Shown here: positions 17,500 to 25,927 of the stretch, piece by piece
Layout: every line of letters begins with the position of its first letter
How positions within the stretch are numbered: position 1 is the first letter of the stretch
Assembly (NCBI GenBank): GCA_042862465.1
Contig: JASTVH010000006.1
Location: 248,001-312,000, forward strand
Reading direction: 5' to 3'
From: JASTVH01 sp042862465
GTDB lineage: Bacteria > Pseudomonadota > Gammaproteobacteria > Pseudomonadales > Oleiphilaceae
Length of the DNA stretch: 64,000 nt
Position numbers and translations under genes: made by a program
The notes under the pieces: generated by a model
The model's database searches: none
Told to the model about the DNA's origin: nothing
What the model saw: the letters and a program-made list of their open reading frames with translations, nothing else

Positions 17500-18112
17500 C
17501 CAGAAAAGCTATATTGAGGTGGTGGCCAAAGAGAACCATTGAATTCATGGCCGCGTTTTTGGATGCCTGTATATTTGAGTTTGTAGCTTCGTTTCCACTG
17601 ATCCTAACGGTGAGTCAAGGGGCTTATTCATTTAGCCCTCTCCGCCGGCCTAATACGGCTGATTACCCGTGGCCATCGGCGTATTTGCTCACCCGAAAGG
17701 CCTGCGTCATCACAAGCCTGATGATCCAAACGTTAGGTTCCATGAGGCTATCGAGGGCATCAAGCGAGATTTTCATCAGCAGCGGACTGGAAACGCTGGA
17801 ATCCAGCTGCATGCGTCCCTGATCTGATGGAAACCTACCCTCACCAGCTGGCGAGCCGATGGAAAGATGTTGTGGACCAAGCGTTGACCCAGAAGCTGAT
17901 GGTAATCTGGAATATCCCCTTCCGCGAAGAGGATGATCGGTATTCGGAGAAGCTTGTCGCCAGGGTGTCTGGTCTCTAGAGGCGTATTAAATCCCCAGAT
18001 TGCTCGGGGAAGCCCTGTGGCTTCCTCTCGTAGTTACCCTTGCACCTCGATTCTAATGAGTCGCGCCAATTTGCCTGCATGTTATTGGGCTCAGGCGTTT
18101 TGGTGAGTTGAG
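17500..18112. other. Gap after hsdR, degraded coding remnants
   Basis: About 610 bases separate the plus-strand hsdR from the minus-strand gene ending at 18113. Apart from the small overlapping frames at 17669-17979 I see no supported gene, and no good terminator after hsdR. The sequence looks like eroded coding DNA. Confidence 0.5.
17669..17979 (+). pseudogene. Two abutting short frames, probable gene remnant
   Basis: A GTG-initiated 52-codon frame (17669-17827) ends in TGA overlapping the ATG of a 50-codon frame (17827-17979) as TGATG. The predicted peptides have ordinary protein composition (HHKPDDPNVRFHEAIEGIK; then SRWKDVVDQALTQKLMVIW), unlike random translation. This could be one ~103-residue gene broken by a frameshift, or a pair of translationally coupled small proteins. 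I recognise neither. Confidence 0.35.
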
Positions 18113-18535
18113 TTAAAACCTCAGTTCATCATCCGGGTTGATTCCCAGCTTTTGACAGATTTCAACGCACCGATTGAAAAATGCTGGGAGTGAGTTGTGG
18201 TAGCCTAAAATGTATCCAATGTAATCCCTTTTCTGCCAACTGCTTGGGCGAGCTAGGTCCAGGTCTTGAGAGATAACCCTAATTGAGCCGGCTTCAAAAA
18301 GCCTTGTCTCGAGGGCCCCCGAAACGGTCATCGCTTCTAGTTGTTTTAACTCTTCAATGCTAAGCCCCTCCAGGAACGATCGGAGAGGGGCCTTTAACTC
18401 TTCAGATTTTCGGCGAGAGTCAGTGTTAGTCAGTGTGCTCTCGATCTTGGGCCGAGCTACACCTGCACGAGCTTGGTCTTGTAAGGAAGCTTGGACAATA
18501 TCAGAAACTCTTTTTGCGAGGGTAGTAGCGGACAT
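18113..18535 (-). CDS. Hypothetical protein, 140 residues
   Basis: The protein is not recognised. The first ~45 residues are polar and helical (LAKRVSDIVQASLQDQARAG), the middle contains a Leu-rich helix (APLRSFLEGLSIEELKQLEAM) and the C-terminus (DYIGYILGYHNSLPAFFNRC) looks like a compact helical domain. ATG at 18535 gives a complete frame. It is the first minus-strand gene met beyond the defence operon and may belong to the island's mobility module. Function is unknown. Confidence 0.6.
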   Translation of the reverse strand: MSATTLAKRVSDIVQASLQDQARAGVARPKIESTLTNTDSRRKSEELKAPLRSFLEGLSIEELKQLEAMTVSGALETRLFEAGSIRVISQDLDLARPSSWQKRDYIGYILGYHNSLPAFFNRCVEICQKLGINPDDELRF

Positions 18536-18736
18536 GGTTCACTTTAATTGCTCGGTTTTGGGCGGCCCTCTATTGTATCTTTGGCGTTCAGATAGAGGAT
18601 GGAATGCAGCCATCCTAATACGCATAATCCAGTAGAGCCAGTCCTGCTAGCACGGGCCTTTGGGTTGGCAATTTTTCGTGGGAGTGGGTGAGCCTTCGAG
18701 CGTACAGAAAGTTGAGGTACATGCGACTGTTGCTTG

Positions 18737-18774
18737 GGCGGTGGCCCTTTTTTTGTCTGTGCAGAGCCACCGCC
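18737..18774 (-). terminator. Inverted repeat downstream of the AlpA gene
   Basis: GGCGGTGGC and GCCACCGCC form a perfect 9-bp inverted repeat separated by 20 bases that include a T7 run (A7 on the minus strand). It lies 24 bases past the AlpA stop. A terminator is the simplest reading, though the homopolymer falls inside the loop and not after the stem. Confidence 0.4.
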
Positions 18775-18797
18775 GTCCATGGTGTTTTTAGAAAAAA

Positions 18798-19010
18798 TTA
18801 ACGGCCAAAGCGTCCAGGTGGGCCATGTATCATGTCGCGCTCAACTTGCTTTTCCAGCAGCCATTCGTGCACCTCGGAATCAATCCAGCCGACGGCCCTG
18901 CCGCCAAGGTATATAGGCCGTGGAAACGTGCCCGCATCAACATATTTGCATAGTGTGGACCTGGCCAGTCCGGTTTTATCTTGCACTTCCGCCAGTCTGA
19001 GCACTTTCAT
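18798..19010 (-). CDS. AlpA-family excisionase/regulator
   Basis: The 70-residue protein is an AlpA/MerR-like winged helix: VLRLAEVQDKTGLARSTL, then KYVDAGTFPRPIYLG, and RAVGWIDSEVHEWL, the typical order of recognition helix, wing and terminal helix. AlpA proteins switch on integrase genes or act as excisionases in phages and islands. It lies downstream of the YagK/YfjJ-type gene and shares the fold with the tandem protein at 20704-21177, from which it differs in having one domain. Confidence 0.88.
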   Translation of the reverse strand: MKVLRLAEVQDKTGLARSTLCKYVDAGTFPRPIYLGGRAVGWIDSEVHEWLLEKQVERDMIHGPPGRFGR

Positions 19011-19115
19011 ACATCTTCCTCCTTCAATTGCCCAGAGTATTTGTCGGAGAGTTTAAACAGTTATGCCGGGCGTCGGCTCAGTGTCCACATTACGCTGGGC
19101 GTTATCGACGTTGAA

Positions 19116-20264
19116 TCAGAGATCAGTATCGCCGTAATTGAAAGGCGTGTTCTGATACAGGCGAGGCCGCCCACGACGCGGTCCGTCATGACTGCTCGGT
19201 TTATGGCTAGTCTGAAAGGTCCTGTCTTTAACCAACATGGCTGCGTACTCGTCGACCTTTGTCAGATACTTCGCTATCTCGAAAAGCCCACGCTTTTTCT
19301 GGAATTCGTGGTAGTCAATACATCCCATTGCGTTGTAGTGGTAGCGGCGCTCAGCATCGAGATTGCAGTTGTAGTAAAGGCCTTGATTACCGGTGATGGT
19401 TTGTTGCCATAGCTCCCCGATGAGACGGGCTTGAGTAATGTCTTCCTGGCACTGATGACCGTCGAAGAAAAACATGAAGTGGTAATGAAAGCCTTTCTTG
19501 GGTTGCCACTCCAGTTTCCAGGCGTAGCCCAAAAGATGCGTGAACAGTGGATCGGTGTTAAAGACCTGGCAAAGTTGCTCTCTGTGGTAACGGGCCGTCT
19601 CGTAGTCGATGTAGGGGCTGTCAGATTCGCTGTAGCCGAGGTCTACCCGAACCACCATCAGGCGGCTATTGCAATCAAAGAGGGCTTCCATCACCTCACA
19701 CAGGCGCTTGTAATTGTTGCGGCTGTTGCGCCGGTTACGATAACACTCGGAGGTGAATTCCGGTTGCTGCTGGCTCTGATACCAAGCGTCCAGTCGGAAA
19801 TTGAGATCCAAGACCACCTGCTCTGCAATTTCACGGCTCAGCACAGGTGGTTGATAGAACCCCGCTTCGTGAAGATACGGACACTGACCAAAAGCCCATA
19901 GGAAACGTGTAGCGTAGGGACTGGGTCGATAATACCGACCAATATTTTCCTCATGAAACATCTCCACTAACACGGTGAAGACAGCAGCCAGCGTCTCTAA
20001 CAGCGGATCTGGGGCCAATACAATCGTCTCTGCACCGAAGGCCTCTGGCTGAATCAGTCGCTGGTGATCAAGGAAATGGCGCGCATTGGCCATAGCTTTT
20101 AGCTGTTGGTCAACCCAAACCAGATCGTGTCGCCAGTGGTAATCTGAGGGCATTGTGATTGGCTGACCTATCGGATTGGTCATGATTTCACCGCCGTGTA
20201 ATCCGCCCAACCAATCCATCATCTCTTCGTCGGTCGGGGTAGCGTGGTATGTGTAATGGTCCAT
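19116..20264 (-). CDS. YagK/YfjJ (inovirus Gp2-like) replication protein
   Basis: The start is the ATG at 20264, with CTGGAG eight bases upstream, giving 382 residues; the longer frame to 20309 has no ribosome site. The C-terminal half matches the YagK/YfjJ family (PF11726) related to inovirus Gp2: GFHYHFMFFFDG near residue 258 supplies an H-x-H metal site and IAKYLTKVDEY near 330 a candidate catalytic Tyr. These are the hallmarks of HUH rolling-circle initiators, so a replication role is inferred for the excised island. It is flanked by AlpA genes, an arrangement common in small integrative elements and satellites. Confidence 0.8.
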   Translation of the reverse strand: MDHYTYHATPTDEEMMDWLGGLHGGEIMTNPIGQPITMPSDYHWRHDLVWVDQQLKAMANARHFLDHQRLIQPEAFGAETIVLAPDPLLETLAAVFTVLVEMFHEENIGRYYRPSPYATRFLWAFGQCPYLHEAGFYQPPVLSREIAEQVVLDLNFRLDAWYQSQQQPEFTSECYRNRRNSRNNYKRLCEVMEALFDCNSRLMVVRVDLGYSESDSPYIDYETARYHREQLCQVFNTDPLFTHLLGYAWKLEWQPKKGFHYHFMFFFDGHQCQEDITQARLIGELWQQTITGNQGLYYNCNLDAERRYHYNAMGCIDYHEFQKKRGLFEIAKYLTKVDEYAAMLVKDRTFQTSHKPSSHDGPRRGRPRLYQNTPFNYGDTDL

Positions 20265-20703
20265 TGCTATTCTCCAGGTTAGATGGTCTGAGCGTTGCGC
20301 TCGTACCATTACCCCGGCCTGTAAAAAGTGATCTGTCCTCCTGAACGTAATTCGGTTAAGCCCCTTTTGATGCTCGTTTGAGTTGCTGGATGTGGCTCAT
20401 TGCCAATGCATTGTTTTAAGGTGATTCTCTCAATATCTCGGTAATCACTCCCAGTACCGCAATGGGCTTTCACTGTGTGAGCCCATCTCCTCTTTGCTAC
20501 TGTACCCACTGATAAGGCGTACTGCTGTTAGCCAATAACATAGAAACCCAAAAGCGGATGGGGCACTCTGCTAGGACAGTCGGGAATGCTGGATGCTGCA
20601 TGTGAGGCAAAACTGGAGGATAGATCGATTGTTTGCAAAAAGAATTAGTGTCGGTAGCGGGTCTAGCCAGAGGCGTTATTGAGAACGGTATATTGAGGTT
20701 GGG
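20265..20703. other. Gap upstream of the replication protein, with hairpin
   Basis: About 440 bases without a supported gene. A 66-codon minus-strand frame (20309-20509, GTG start) has no recognisable motif. At 20462-20486, ATGGGCT and AGCCCAT form a hairpin with an 11-base loop. This is the natural place to look for a nick site or origin for the HUH-like protein just downstream, but no known origin motif is seen. Confidence 0.4.
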
Positions 20704-21177
20704 TCAGGCAGCTTCGGAAAACGTTTCAGATTCCTTGAGGGACTCGTCGCTGCTGTCCTCGGTACAGGAAGCCAGCCAATACTCGATTTCGGCTCGCAGC
20801 CAGCCCACCGAAGCACCTACCAGCGATACGGGAAGCGGAAAATTTCTTTCGTGAATGTATTTGTAAACCGTTGCCCGGGCGAGGCCTGTTAGCTCCATAA
20901 CTTGCTTGATACGGAGGACCCGAAGGCCCGTTTGGCCTTCGCCTTCTTTTCCAATAATGACGGCCCATGGCGTAGTGTGTTCTGCGTTTCCGGCGACAGA
21001 ATCACGCTCGCGAATGCGTTCAACAATCCATCGGTCTATTCGATCTGCTCTCCAGCCAACTGACATGCCACCAAGAGTTATGGGGTGGGGAAACAGGCCC
21101 TGGCCTGAAAACTTGTATATTGATGAGCGGCCGAGGCCTGTTGTGTGAATGACGTCCCTGAGCCGTAAAATTTGCAT
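20704..21177 (-). CDS. Tandem AlpA-domain regulator
   Basis: The 157-residue protein contains two AlpA-like winged helices in one chain: residues 1-52 (ILRLRDVIHTTGLGRSSIY ... GGMSVGWRADRIDRWI) and 84-138 (VLRIKQVMELTGLARATVY ... VGASVGWLRAEIEYWL). Single-domain AlpA proteins are ~70 residues, so this is an internal duplication or fusion that would bind DNA as a pre-formed pair. A charged linker joins the halves. It precedes the replication gene on the same strand after a 440-base gap, and probably controls the integrase or replication genes. Confidence 0.85.
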   Translation of the reverse strand: MQILRLRDVIHTTGLGRSSIYKFSGQGLFPHPITLGGMSVGWRADRIDRWIVERIRERDSVAGNAEHTTPWAVIIGKEGEGQTGLRVLRIKQVMELTGLARATVYKYIHERNFPLPVSLVGASVGWLRAEIEYWLASCTEDSSDESLKESETFSEAA

Positions 21178-21348
21178 GTTGGATCTCCTGACCTATTGGT
21201 TCAGAAGATCGGTTGGCCGTGTACGAAATGATCAGTTATGTCGAAATGCTATCCGGATCAGCTTGGTCTTAGTTTACTCGGGGAAACGTCCCTTCCACGC
21301 ACGCTGATCTCGCCTGTGAAGTCTGCGATAGACTTCTCGGTGGCGGAT

Positions 21349-22755
21349 TCACTTCTTCGTTTTAGGTAGACTGGCAAGTATCGGGCAAGCCAATGGAGGG
21401 GTGGCTAGCCCTGTCATTGCCAGCGTGTTGTGCTTGAGCGCATAGACATCTGAAATGCTGTCAACAGTTATCTTTCCCCGCTTTGGGTCAAATCCAAGGG
21501 CCAGTACAAATTCATTTTTTTGATTCAATTGGGTTCCACTGCCTGCCGTTATTTCGAGCGCGAAGAGCCCCCTTTCGCCTTTGTGTGGGATGGGCAGAAT
21601 TTGGAAATGGTAGTTCTCGGCGTCATTGGGTAGGGCTTCCGAATCCGTGAGAGCTTTCTTTGCCCCAAGGGCGATATCGCGCACGGCAGTGCTTAAGCTC
21701 ATTTCGATTAACGGAATTATTGCTAGCTCGGGCTGTTTGCTACGAACTGCTTTTTTTCGTCTGGAGTTATTGTCGTCATCTACTTCTATGATTGCGCGAT
21801 AGGCGGATAGCCACCCTCCACGAATTTTGTCGCTAATGATTGTGTTTAGCTCCCCGACAGTCAGTTCTGATAGCTCTTTCCAGAGTTCTGATAGTGTTCT
21901 TGAGGCAAGGTCGTGGCACAGCCAGTTCAGGAAAATCCAGGCAGAAGAAGCTTGAAAATTTCCTGCTCGGCTCGCCAGCTTAAGAAGTTCGTCACCCTGG
22001 TCGATTGGTACACGCGAGGTACGCCTTTGCCTTGAAAGGCCTTTGAGTAATTCTCTGTGTTGGAAATGAAAGTAGTTGAGGTACTCATCTGGGATGGACG
22101 GGACCGACTGCCCGAAAATCACAATTCCTCCGGATGCAGATTGCTGGTCGAAATCAGGGTGTCTTAAATTCAGTGCGTGAACGCTGTTATATCGCCCAGT
22201 CAGGCCCGTTGTGTTTCCCCCGGGGAGCGAGACTCGAACGTAGTGGAATTCCCGGAGCTTCGCCATTTGGTTCTTCACTTGTCGTATCGCCAATCCGGTC
22301 CGTTGAGCCAGGTCAGAAAAACCGATACTTCTGATTATTCCTCCCGCATCGGCCTCCTCAAGCAAGGCAATCATCAGAACCCGCTGCGGTATCGTTAACT
22401 GGTGCCGCCGTCTACCGATTGACCGTGACTTCAAATTCAGTAACTCGTCGACTCTGCGTTGGTGTAAATGAGGTTGTTCGTTTAGGGCAAAAGAGCATAT
22501 TTCCGGTTCGTCAATACTGACCTCGTACCGGACCTGATCGAGCTCATTCGGTTTGGTCTCTTTTGCTTCCAGAACGCCCAATGAACGAAGCTCTCTAACG
22601 ACCTTATAGAATCGTGACTTTGGTAATTCAACCGCTTTAGTAATTTCTGCCACCTGATCCACCCAGGGCATCTGGGTGCCATAGCGTGTGACGAACTTAA
22701 GCAGGAAAAACTTTGCGAAAGGTGAGCAAGAAATCAATGAGAATCGTAGCAGCAT
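21349..22755 (-). CDS. Multi-winged-helix island protein, function unknown
   Basis: The 468-residue protein is not assigned. The N-terminus has a winged-helix-like segment (VAEITKAVELPKSRFYKVV at 36-54, then RELRSLGVLEAKE) and a second at about 125-180 (FSDLAQRTGLAIRQVKNQM, AKLREFHYVRV). The two are laid out like the twin winged helices of plasmid Rep proteins or of MarR/Rep-like regulators. The C-terminal half is mixed alpha/beta without known motifs. A perfect palindrome lies 15 bases upstream of its ATG, suggesting autoregulation. It is divergent from the coiled-coil gene at 22898. Replication initiation or global regulation of the element are both possible. Confidence 0.6.
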   Translation of the reverse strand: MLLRFSLISCSPFAKFFLLKFVTRYGTQMPWVDQVAEITKAVELPKSRFYKVVRELRSLGVLEAKETKPNELDQVRYEVSIDEPEICSFALNEQPHLHQRRVDELLNLKSRSIGRRRHQLTIPQRVLMIALLEEADAGGIIRSIGFSDLAQRTGLAIRQVKNQMAKLREFHYVRVSLPGGNTTGLTGRYNSVHALNLRHPDFDQQSASGGIVIFGQSVPSIPDEYLNYFHFQHRELLKGLSRQRRTSRVPIDQGDELLKLASRAGNFQASSAWIFLNWLCHDLASRTLSELWKELSELTVGELNTIISDKIRGGWLSAYRAIIEVDDDNNSRRKKAVRSKQPELAIIPLIEMSLSTAVRDIALGAKKALTDSEALPNDAENYHFQILPIPHKGERGLFALEITAGSGTQLNQKNEFVLALGFDPKRGKITVDSISDVYALKHNTLAMTGLATPPLACPILASLPKTKK

Positions 22756-22769
22756 GGTGAAACCGGTTA

Positions 22770-22789
22770 TATATAGTAGGTACTATATA
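22770..22789. promoter_or_regulatory. Perfect palindrome in the divergent promoter region
   Basis: TATATAGTA-GG-TACTATATA is a perfect 9-bp inverted repeat with a 2-base spacer, 15 bases before the start of the winged-helix gene at 22755 and about 110 before the gene at 22898. Its AT-rich arms also resemble a -10 box. It is a strong operator candidate. Confidence 0.55.
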
Positions 22790-22897
22790 CTGTACTCGTG
22801 AAACATAACGATTGCACAACGTTTGGTTTATGGTAATTTGTTATATGAGTGCCAAAAACGTAAATGAGTAGCGCTTACAAATGAGATGGTGTGCTAA

Positions 22898-23635
22898 TTG
22901 ATTTCAAAGATTGAGAAGTGGGCTGACCGTCTTCAGAAGGAAGATCTCGTGGACTTCGCGATCGAACACCTGCAGAAGAACAATGTGGCTCTTCCAGCTG
23001 ACAACCGTAGAAGGTCCGCAGCAAGAATGCCGCGACGGGAGCAGCTGGTAGAAATGGCCCTGGGGTTGCAAGGGTCTGACGCTGGCAAGCTACGTTACCG
23101 ATTGCTCCTGGAGTCAGTGAGGCAGGAGCGTGCAAGGAGGGTCCGAGAAAAGGAGAAGAGGCTAATCAAGCGCCTGGACCTTAGAGAGTCCATCTGCAAC
23201 AAGTTGGCGGCAATGTCTCAAGCAAGTCGGTTGCGTGAATCGACATTGGTTGAGAATCTGATTACCGATGAAGCTGCAGTAAAAAGGGGAGAGAGCGTTG
23301 CCCTGAAGCCGCAGCGTCAAAAGATTAAGGACGATTCCAAGAAATTGAGGGAAAGAGAAGATGAGCTAAAGGCTGACGGTATTGAGCTATCTCGACAGAA
23401 GGAAAGCTTCGCAAAGAGGCTGGATCGCCTGGCTGCCTTCGAGAAACTGCTGAATGCGGTTATGGAATGTGCTGTGGATGACCTCGATGTCCGCATCAAT
23501 GTTGATAAAGGCGACGGAATTGAGAGCTTGATTACCTTTTCGTCTTCGTCGGGTTCACCAGATAGCGTGAAGCCTCTGGCCGATGCGTGGAATGAGGTTC
23601 TCGATCAATTTGGCAAGGGAACCCGGCATAGTTGA
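22898..23635 (+). CDS. Coiled-coil protein of the island
   Basis: A TTG-started frame of 245 residues; no upstream ATG is in frame, so the start is uncertain. Residues ~15-110 are basic and helical (RRSAARMPRREQLVEMALG, RQERARRVREKEKRLIKRL). A segment near 115-135 (ASRLRESTLVENLITDE) has a ribbon-helix-helix-like pattern. Residues ~140-190 form a heptad coiled coil (DDSKKLREREDELKADGIE). The C-terminus is acidic. It could be a DNA-associated structural or regulatory protein. It is divergent from 21349-22755 and convergent with the integrase. Confidence 0.6.
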   Translation: MISKIEKWADRLQKEDLVDFAIEHLQKNNVALPADNRRRSAARMPRREQLVEMALGLQGSDAGKLRYRLLLESVRQERARRVREKEKRLIKRLDLRESICNKLAAMSQASRLRESTLVENLITDEAAVKRGESVALKPQRQKIKDDSKKLREREDELKADGIELSRQKESFAKRLDRLAAFEKLLNAVMECAVDDLDVRINVDKGDGIESLITFSSSSGSPDSVKPLADAWNEVLDQFGKGTRHS

Positions 23636-23655
23636 GGCCTAGAAGGAGCAGATAA

Positions 23656-24882
23656 TCAATCTGACTTCTTGGTCCGGTCTAGAAAGTCAGCCCATTCCTG
23701 CATCATAGCCTTCCGATCTTCAAGGCGCGCGGAGCGATTGTAGGCTGCTGCTACCTGATTGCGTTGCTTGTGAGCCAGTTGTAGCTCAATTATCTCAGGT
23801 GGCCAGCCAAGTTCATGCAAGAGGGTCGATGCGGTCGCTCGAAACCCATGACCGACCATCGTGGAGCCATCGTACCCCATTGATTTGAGAGCGACGTTAA
23901 TAGTGTTTTCTGACAATGGCCGTTTCCGTTTGACGGATTCGAATACCAGGCTTTGATGCCCGGTGATGGTCTTGAGCTCTTTTAGTATCTCTATGGCCTG
24001 GATCGAAAGGGGCACGATGTGATCTGGCACCTGACCCGCTCTCTTGGCCTTCTGAGTACCCTTCATCCGCTTTCCTGGAACGATCCAAGTAGCTTTGTCC
24101 AGATCGATCTCGTTCCACTCCGCGTTTCGCAGTTCGCCCGGTCGAAGGAACAGCATCGGCGCCAGTTTTAAGGCGGCTATGGTGGACGCATGTCCTCCGT
24201 AGGCATCGATTGCCTTGAGGAGCTTGCCTAACGCATCCGGGTTGGTAATCGCAGACCTGTGTCGAGTTGGGGTGGTTTTGAGTTGGCCTCTCAGTGTGGC
24301 TGTGGGGTCTATCTCGGCACGATCTGCCGCTACTGCGAAACGAAAAATCTCGCCGATGCGTTGCCGGATTCGATGCGCGGTCTCGTGCTTGCCTTGATCT
24401 TCAATGGATCTCAGGGCCTCCATGACAGTGACGGCTTTGATTTCTCTGATCGGCAAGTGGCCCAGTTTAGGGAAAGCCCAGGTTTCGAGCCTTCTTTTCG
24501 CAACTTCCAGCGTGCTGTCGGCAAGTTCTCCTTTTTTCAGCTTGAGCCAGTCCTCGGCGACAGCCTTGAAGGTATCAGCCTGCTCTTTTGAGGCCGCCTT
24601 TTGCTCCTTTTTGACCTGGTTTGGATCTATGCCATCGGCAATCTGCTCCCTGGCCTTGGTGCGACGCTCTCGGGCTAGTTTCAGCGACACCTCAGGGTAA
24701 ACGCCAAGTGCAAGCGTTTTCTCTTTGCCATCAAATCGGTACTTCATCCTCCAATACCTTCCGGATTGTTGGATGTCCAGATATAGTCCGGCTCCGTCGG
24801 AAAGCTTGGTACGTTTACCGAATTTTTCGAACTTTGCCGATTGGATCTTTTTGTCGTTTAGAGGGGTGATGGGCTTTGGCAT
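23656..24882 (-). CDS. int: Tyrosine integrase of the island
   Basis: I take ATG 24882 (protein starting MPKPITPLNDKKIQ, 408 residues) over a TTG at 24912. The protein has the N-terminal arm-binding DUF4102 domain (KLSDGAGLYLDI, LALGVYPEVSLKLARERR), an SAM-like core-binding domain (about 115-200) and the catalytic domain with RPGELRNAEW (first Arg), HGFRATASTLLHELG (His and Arg) and a final Tyr in VAAAYNRS. All catalytic residues are present. Its start faces the 3' end of the tRNA-Arg gene about 190 bases away, the standard arrangement for tRNA-specific integrases. It defines the right end of the island. Confidence 0.95.
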   Translation of the reverse strand: MPKPITPLNDKKIQSAKFEKFGKRTKLSDGAGLYLDIQQSGRYWRMKYRFDGKEKTLALGVYPEVSLKLARERRTKAREQIADGIDPNQVKKEQKAASKEQADTFKAVAEDWLKLKKGELADSTLEVAKRRLETWAFPKLGHLPIREIKAVTVMEALRSIEDQGKHETAHRIRQRIGEIFRFAVAADRAEIDPTATLRGQLKTTPTRHRSAITNPDALGKLLKAIDAYGGHASTIAALKLAPMLFLRPGELRNAEWNEIDLDKATWIVPGKRMKGTQKAKRAGQVPDHIVPLSIQAIEILKELKTITGHQSLVFESVKRKRPLSENTINVALKSMGYDGSTMVGHGFRATASTLLHELGWPPEIIELQLAHKQRNQVAAAYNRSARLEDRKAMMQEWADFLDRTKKSD

Positions 24883-25074
24883 GCGAAGGTTGTGCTCTTC
24901 TTGGGGGTACAAAATCTACTATAGCGGGGTGTATTTCAGTTTGCACCCCAGATGTGCCCCCAAAATCTGTAGACTCAGGCGGAATATTGTAGATCGATAA
25001 GGACGCTGATTTTCAGGAAATAGCTTTTAAAACAGTCGGTTGATGGTTTTTGTGGATCAATACGGAAGGGCAAC

Positions 25075-25151
25075 TGGTACCCCCGACAGGAATCGAACCT
25101 GTGACCTACGGCTTAGGAGGCCGTCGCTCTATCCTACTGAGCTACGGGGGC
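25075..25151 (-). tRNA. tRNA-Arg (anticodon CCU), island insertion site
   Basis: The minus strand folds as a complete cloverleaf: acceptor GCCCCCG with CGGGGGT, D-arm TAGCTCAG, anticodon loop CTCCTAA (anticodon CCT) closed by ACGGC/GCCGT, T-loop GGTTCGAATCC and an encoded 3' CCA (25075-25077). Base pair 1-72 is a G-U wobble where a G-C pair would be usual, possibly because integration replaced the last bases of the gene with the element's copy. Its 3' end points to the integrase. Confidence 0.95.
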
Positions 25152-25201
25152 AGCTGAGCGGTATGTGGGCCACTCAAGCTGCGGTATGATAGCGGCACAG
25201 T

Positions 25202-25927
25202 ATGGCAGGCTCAACCTGGGATGGTGATGTGGCAAGAATAAGGCCCCGTATTTCCGTGGTCATTCCGACGCTTAACGAGGCTTCCGGTATTGCCGAAGTG
25301 CTGCGGCCGCTGCAGTCATGGCGGCGGGCCGGGGACGAGATTGTGGTGGCTGATGGGGGCAGTGAGGACGACACGCGGCGCCAGTGTCGTGGGCTGATTG
25401 ATTGCTGGGTCACTGCGGAACGGGGACGGGCGCGGCAGATGAATGCCGGAGCGGCAAAGGCCCGGGGAGAACTTCTGCTGTTTCTGCATGCCGACACAAG
25501 AGTGCCGGGTAGCGCCCGTGCCTGGCTCCTGCGGGCCCTCCATGAGGCGAGAGTCTGGGGGCGCTTTGATGTGAACCTGACTGGGGACCGCCCCGTATTT
25601 CGCCTGATCGAAACAATGATCAACGTGCGATCCCGTCTCAGCGGCATTGCCACGGGCGATCAGGCTTTGTTCGTTCGCCGTGATATGTTTGCGGCATTGG
25701 GCGGTTTCGCGGACCAGGCACTGATGGAAGACGTGTCGTTTTCGAGCCGGCTCAATCGCATTGCCCGTCCCCTGTGTGTCCCTGAACCCGTGGTCACTGA
25801 CAGCCGTCGCTGGGAGGAGCAGGGGGTATGGCGTACCGTTTTTCTGATGTGGCGCCTTCGTTTTGACTACTGGCGAGGGATTTCCCCAGAACAGTTGGTC
25901 AAAAGGTATTATCCCCACCATGGTTGA
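25202..25927 (+). CDS. TIGR04283-type glycosyltransferase
   Basis: The 241-residue protein is a GT-A-fold family 2 glycosyltransferase of the TIGR04283 kind (rSAM/selenodomain-associated transferase 2): PRISVVIPTLNEASG at the nucleotide-binding strand, ADGGSEDDT (DxD-like), LLFLHADTRVP, and the acceptor-side SGIATGDQALFVRRDMF and MEDVSFSSR. The start is ambiguous: ATG 25202, or GTG 25229 which trims nine residues. It overlaps the TIGR04282 gene by eight bases, a pairing widely seen. The sugar and acceptor are unknown. It is the first chromosomal gene right of the tRNA. Confidence 0.85.
   Translation: MAGSTWDGDVARIRPRISVVIPTLNEASGIAEVLRPLQSWRRAGDEIVVADGGSEDDTRRQCRGLIDCWVTAERGRARQMNAGAAKARGELLLFLHADTRVPGSARAWLLRALHEARVWGRFDVNLTGDRPVFRLIETMINVRSRLSGIATGDQALFVRRDMFAALGGFADQALMEDVSFSSRLNRIARPLCVPEPVVTDSRRWEEQGVWRTVFLMWRLRFDYWRGISPEQLVKRYYPHHG

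Larger units (their letters stand above)
1..25078. mobile_element. Genomic island in tRNA-Arg(CCU), left end outside window
   Basis: The integrase next to a tRNA 3' end, AlpA regulators, a Gp2-like replication protein, remnants, and stacked defence genes with unlike base composition mark everything left of 25,078 as one integrated element, or several nested ones. I found no second copy of the tRNA 3' sequence (CCCCGACAGGAATCGAACC in plus orientation) elsewhere in the window, so the left att site lies beyond it. Confidence 0.8.

Noticed and set aside
20309..20509. 66-codon minus-strand frame upstream of the Gp2-like gene
   Set aside because: GTG start without a ribosome site and no recognisable features; kept only as part of the gap description.
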